Source: Skeletonema tropicum
Lineage: Eukaryota; Bacillariophyta; Thalassiosirophyceae; Thalassiosirales; Thalassiosiraceae
Direction of reading: 5' to 3'
Assembly (NCBI GenBank): GCA_037178625.1
Contig: CM074134.1
Location: forward strand, 744,001 to 808,000
DNA length: 64,000 nt
Below the pieces are notes generated by a model. It saw only the letters and a list, made by a program, of their open reading frames with translations. It was not told the origin of the DNA and made no database searches. Of the stretch, positions 60,059 to 64,000 are shown piece by piece. Within the stretch, counting starts at the first letter, position 1, and each line of letters begins with the position of its first letter. A program made the position numbers and the translations under genes.

Positions 60059-62618
60059 TTCACTGCTTGCTAGATATGGATACTTATTCTAATTCGTTTA
60101 AATTCTCTGACTTTCTCATAACCGGCTGAGGGCATTTCTGCCATAGCTCGCTCAGAGTAGGAGAGAAATTATAAAGGGCATTTTTTACAACCTTACAGCA
60201 TCAAGGGTATCGTAAATAAATATGAGCTGCGTTGACATAGTTAGACGCTTGGGAGCAGGTTATTGGAGCAAAGCGCGAAGCTCAAAGCTCACAATGGCGA
60301 GGAGTTCTCTCGCTGTCTATGTCGTGTTTGCCGGAAAGCTTCTCCGGATTCCAGAAGCCGGGAGATGGCGATGTCCGATGGCTGGCGACAGCATTTTCAC
60401 CCGCCTTCTTCTATCTAGAGCTTACTCCATAATAAACTTTTTCACACCAAAGCGGATGTCGCCATCGGATTCGATGGCGACTTAACTTTGTCTCACACAA
60501 ATTCGATTGCGACAACTAACGGGCAAGGAGATTTTATCCGTAAAAATACCGGCCCGACCATATTAAAAATGGATCTTTTCGAGGCGCGCCAAATTTTCGA
60601 CTGGATCTTTTGCAAAGGACCATGTCGATCTATGTCGATGTCACCTCGCATAACAACTCCAGCGGAAGCAATATCGACCCCAGAACTTACTTATGCAGCT
60701 GCCGACAATCCATTTAATCATAATCACTCTCAATATCATCTTCGGAGAAGCGTAGCTAATCAAAAATGCGAGGAAATTGCGCTGAAAGTTCATGCTCATT
60801 TTTGGTTCTCTTCAGCTCTAGCTCCGATGCCGACACACAGAGCAGCGCATCAGTCAGTGGATAGAAATGAACGCAAATCAATGAAATGCAACTCACATTG
60901 GGTCATCATCACAGGCTACCTAAGATTCTGCTCGATTGGGTGAATTTAATCATTGGCTATTCGACAACACTTCACGGAATGCAAAAATAGACAAAATGAA
61001 AAATAGTTTGCGGTTCACGTAGATGTAGCATTACAGAGAGAGGAGCAGCCACCGAAACCTCCTGCAGCGATGCATTTAATTATCACCAGCCGTGACGCCG
61101 GAGACGGCGGTGAATGATAATAACAACAATAATGACAACACCAGTAGCACAGTGACGCTGTCGTCGTAAATAAATCACCAGAGAGTAGAAAAATACAAAT
61201 CAAGTAACAGTCAAGTGGTAATAGATAGAAGGTTAAGATGGAAAGCAACTCATATGTCGGATGCCGGACGCAATCAAAATCACTTAGCGTATGAAGAAGA
61301 GAGGGAGAGATGCCTAAAATATCTATGGATCAGAAAACGATTTGGAAACGACAAGGAATCACTTTTCCACATAGATCGACTGGCATGACGATCAATCATA
61401 ACCTCGAGGAGGCTTAGAAGAAGACATCTGACACAATGATCACATCCCGTGCATTACAAGCGAGGACGGATCAGAAGGCTCATTGAAGCAATGCTTTGTC
61501 ACAATAAGTCCAGCATCAGCCGAGAGAAACGACGAAGCACAACAACTTAATTGATATCAAGAACACAAACGAGCAATACTGGTGGATATACAGTGTCTTT
61601 GGGGTATTTTCTTGGGTGCACAGTGTGGGTCATAGCGTCACGTGCAACGTATGGTACAGATGGATCTGATGATGTGGTAGTATACCCTCTAATGAGCATG
61701 TGGCAATAATGTAAAGCATCACAAGGCACGCACAGAACGGGGCCCAACAAAGAATGACAGCAATTAGAATCGAGCAAAAGCAGATGTATCTAGCTTTAAA
61801 GCTAGTGAAATCAAAACAGAGCATACATCCACATCCTCCTACCCTTTCTCCTCCTCTCTCCCCCTCCTTTCCCCCTCCTTTCTTTCCTCTCTTCGTGCAG
61901 CATTTCAGCTGATCCGGCTGCGCCGGATCAAAAATTCACCCAGCCACAGATATCAAATATCTGCCCAAACACTCGTAAGAATTGAGTACTCCAGTACACC
62001 GTTCCCGCCACCAATAATTCGTCGGAGATAATGTTGTGTGCCCTGTTCATAAAAGTACTGTTCCACTGATTTGAATTTGCAAGCACTTTTTCTTGTGGGA
62101 GTTTCGACTCCATTATTTTTTATCACACACGACAGTTCCTCCTCTGTGTGAAAAACTAGCCGCCGTTTGTGTTTATGTGGGTAGAAAAGTGCTAAGCGTC
62201 GCACGTCGCACCCAACTTGAAGTTTTTGAAGTCGAGTGTGGCTTCCGATAAAATCCAGTACCGTTTTTTTTGAATTAGTTCCTATGTACATATGGTACTC
62301 ACTTGCCATCAACCATCAAAATGGACCCAGACCAGGTGAAAAATGGCTTCCTACGACCCTCAATAACACAGTAACTAGAAGGTTTTTGACCTTGCTTGCA
62401 GTGGTAATCTTCATCCCTTGGCCATTAGGATCTTATTGATACCTTACTTGCCACCACCAGCCTTATATTGAAAAAACTTGCAAGCTGAACTCAATAGTAC
62501 AGTACCTCTTAAGCAACTCTCAACTCTCACGCACTAGAAGTATTATTTGTTGAGATAGCCTCTCGCTCAATAATATCACCTCATCGCCCAGAAACGTCTG
62601 CATCAATTATAATCCGTC
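60059..62618. other. 2.5-kb region without a supported gene
   Basis: Only short frames lie here and none has family features. Small structures: TGATCCGGCTGCGCCGGATCA (about 61911-61931) is a hairpin; CTAGCTTTAAAGCTAG (61790-61805) is a 16-bp palindrome; 61845-61895 is a C/T-rich tract (ccccctcctttccccctcc). The 100 bases before 62619 should be the promoter and leader of the MTP18-like gene. The region may be a mobile element remnant or simple spacer. Confidence 0.4.
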
Positions 62619-63173
62619 ATGACAAAGAATCCAATGGCCACGCACTTACATCACGATGGCTCAAAAACTGATGATGCAGGCAGCTACAACGTTTTCAGGG
62701 ACTCTCTCCTTCGTTATTGTGGCTATGCAAATGAAATTGGAGAGAGCTTTCGCTATCAATACCCGAAATTTGTTAAGCCATCCTATGCTATTGCGTTTGG
62801 TTACTGTTTAGCCGATTCTTTTTCTGCTGGGTATCAAGTAATGTTAGAGAAGGAGGAAGATGGAGATGAAGGATCACGCAACAACAGGTATGATACTCGC
62901 TCTCAAGAGAAACGTGCTGCAATTGCAATATTTGATACGTTGCTTTGGCAAAGTTTGGCATCGGTAGCCATTCCTGGGGGAGTTATTAACACTATTGTAA
63001 GAGCGACAAGGTTTGCTTCAGCTCGAACAGTGGGGTTTCCACTCGTTGTGACAAAGTGGGCACCAACAGTGATGGGCTTGGGGTCAATACCGTTCATAGT
63101 GAAGCCGATAGATGATTGCGTAGACTTCGCACTCGACAATTCGACGAGGAAATTTCTAGATCTAGAAAGTTAA
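62619..63173 (+). CDS. MTP18/MTFP1-like mitochondrial fission process protein
   Basis: Single exon, 184 aa, near the family length. FRDSLLRYCGYANEIGESFR is the diagnostic N-terminal motif, followed by PKFVKPSYAIAFGYCLADSF. IFDTLLWQSLASVAIPGGVI and KWAPTVMGLGSIPFIVKPID, FALDNSTRKFL match the later membrane segments and C-terminus. The human protein lies in the inner mitochondrial membrane and affects fission. Start context is fair (ccgtcATGaca). Confidence 0.9.
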   Translation: MTKNPMATHLHHDGSKTDDAGSYNVFRDSLLRYCGYANEIGESFRYQYPKFVKPSYAIAFGYCLADSFSAGYQVMLEKEEDGDEGSRNNRYDTRSQEKRAAIAIFDTLLWQSLASVAIPGGVINTIVRATRFASARTVGFPLVVTKWAPTVMGLGSIPFIVKPIDDCVDFALDNSTRKFLDLES

Positions 63174-63215
63174 AGCATTCTTACAGCGAAAACATCGACA
63201 CAATATGATAGATCC

Positions 63216-64000
63216 TTATGTATTACTGAATTTGTCTTCGAGGTTCTGCGATGGCATTGGTGGACTAGCTCCGTTTGGAGTGTTGCTCTGTTCAATCTCC
63301 AACAATATGCGACTGTGTAACTTCTCCTGAGTCATGCAGAGACGGTGGGCAACGTCACAATCCGGTCGAGGGGTGATTTGTGTTACTTTGATGTCCAGCT
63401 CGGCCAAGAGACTCATGATCTCATCGTTGTATCCCTCTTCGGACAGTGGATTGGTTTTGATTAACGTTAGAAGTGTGCAAAGCAAAGTTCTGCGTCTAAT
63501 GCGTTTTGCTTCATCATTGGAGTTAGAAATCATCGCTTCGCTAAAGATTCTGACGCTGTCGCCATTACCCTGGAGAAGATTTGGGACTTTCGTCACAAAA
63601 TCGAGTGCCAACTTCTTTGCCACGTCTTCCAATCTTGGCGACCAGCTACCACCGTCATCAATCAATTTTGAGTCATCTCCGTCATGACTTGTTTCAGCGT
63701 GATGTTCAATCAAATCATCATTGCTGTTGTGTTCGCTTAGACTAACGTTTGGTGTAGGTCCAGGACTGCGTTCAATGCTCAGATTCGTCGAACTCCCTCC
63801 TTGTTTCAACAACAAATTCAAGAGTTCACGATGCAAGTCTTCATCTTCGACAACAACAGGTTTTGGCGTAAGCAGCACTAATCCACTGAACATGATGAAA
63901 ACTCCGAAGCAAAAGCCGGCCCATTGATATAAATCGAAGCTGTTGAATTCTTGGAAGAAGATTCCACCGGATATGATTGCGAAGAGGATGAAACTGCATT
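63216..64000 (-). CDS. NIPA-like magnesium transporter, C-terminal part (partial)
   Basis: The frame is open to the window edge. Its first residues are SFILFAIISGGIFFQEFNSF and LYQWAGFCFGVFIMFSGLVL with LTP next, which is the last helix pair of the NIPA/DUF803 family (drug/metabolite transporter fold). A long cytosolic tail follows with acidic and Asn/Ser-rich stretches, then helical sequence (RRRTLLCTLLTLIKTNPLSE) and ends LEDKFSNT. The N-terminal helices are outside the window. NIPA proteins move Mg2+; transport is inferred from family only. Confidence 0.8.
   Translation of the reverse strand, partial: CSFILFAIISGGIFFQEFNSFDLYQWAGFCFGVFIMFSGLVLLTPKPVVVEDEDLHRELLNLLLKQGGSSTNLSIERSPGPTPNVSLSEHNSNDDLIEHHAETSHDGDDSKLIDDGGSWSPRLEDVAKKLALDFVTKVPNLLQGNGDSVRIFSEAMISNSNDEAKRIRRRTLLCTLLTLIKTNPLSEEGYNDEIMSLLAELDIKVTQITPRPDCDVAHRLCMTQEKLHSRILLEIEQSNTPNGASPPMPSQNLEDKFSNT

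Noticed and set aside
61953..62309. Minus-strand frame of 118 codons starting MASEYHMY
   Set aside because: No recognisable motif, AT-rich surroundings, and no support from neighbours.
1..64000. CRISPR array, bacterial operon or prophage
   Set aside because: Spliced introns, plastid signals and eukaryotic nuclear transport and nucleolar proteins make this nuclear DNA; no regular spacer array was seen.

Overview
The window reads as nuclear DNA of a diatom. Genes lie on both strands, with roughly 50-130 nt spliceosomal introns (mostly GT-AG, two GC-AG). Four predicted proteins begin with a signal peptide followed by the AFAP/AFS-type motif used to enter the four-membrane secondary plastid: pyruvate kinase, a theta-carbonic anhydrase, an Mpv17-like protein and an unknown 219-aa protein. 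A secreted PS..PS repeat protein and a SemiSWEET-type transporter fit the same picture. The species cannot be named from sequence alone; the many transposable elements suggest a repeat-bearing genome.

Layout. 1-17 kb: exportin-like N-terminus (partial), AzgA-type purine permease, importin-13/transportin-3-like karyopherin, UTP14, a TFIIB-related factor, a SemiSWEET and a PDZ-SWIM-RING protein. 17-21 kb: a Golgi-type sulfotransferase gene cut in its PAPS-binding loop by a 2.37-kb transposon with ~315-bp inverted repeats and a 3-bp target duplication. 21-26.3 kb: a Helitron-like replicase, truncated, whose end lies antisense in the last exon of dUTPase. 27-31 kb: a TA-flanked MITE, a small coiled-coil protein, a PF03407-type glycosyltransferase, a second copy of a 169-bp MITE (first copy at 1.3 kb) and a tRNA-derived palindrome. 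31-37 kb: plastid pyruvate kinase, a 787-bp foldback element, an FtsJ/RlmM-like methyltransferase and RLP24. 37-42.6 kb: a transposon cluster including an hAT element with a perfect 8-bp duplication nested in other inverted-repeat elements, then a TA-flanked element ending 94 bp before the next start codon. 42.6-64 kb: a DUF924-TilS fusion, a PS-repeat protein, Mpv17-like protein, theta-carbonic anhydrase, NIP7, a COG4-like protein, NudC, mitochondrial HslV, the unknown plastid protein, a secreted metallophosphoesterase-LamG protein, an MTP18-like protein and a NIPA-like transporter (partial).

Most host genes are housekeeping. UTP14, RLP24 and NIP7 act in ribosome biogenesis; pyruvate kinase and theta-carbonic anhydrase act in plastid carbon metabolism; COG4 acts in Golgi tethering. 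They do not form one pathway. The most distinctive content is the mobile-element layer: at least seven elements with readable ends, several sitting in promoters, one inside a coding exon and one altering a host protein terminus.
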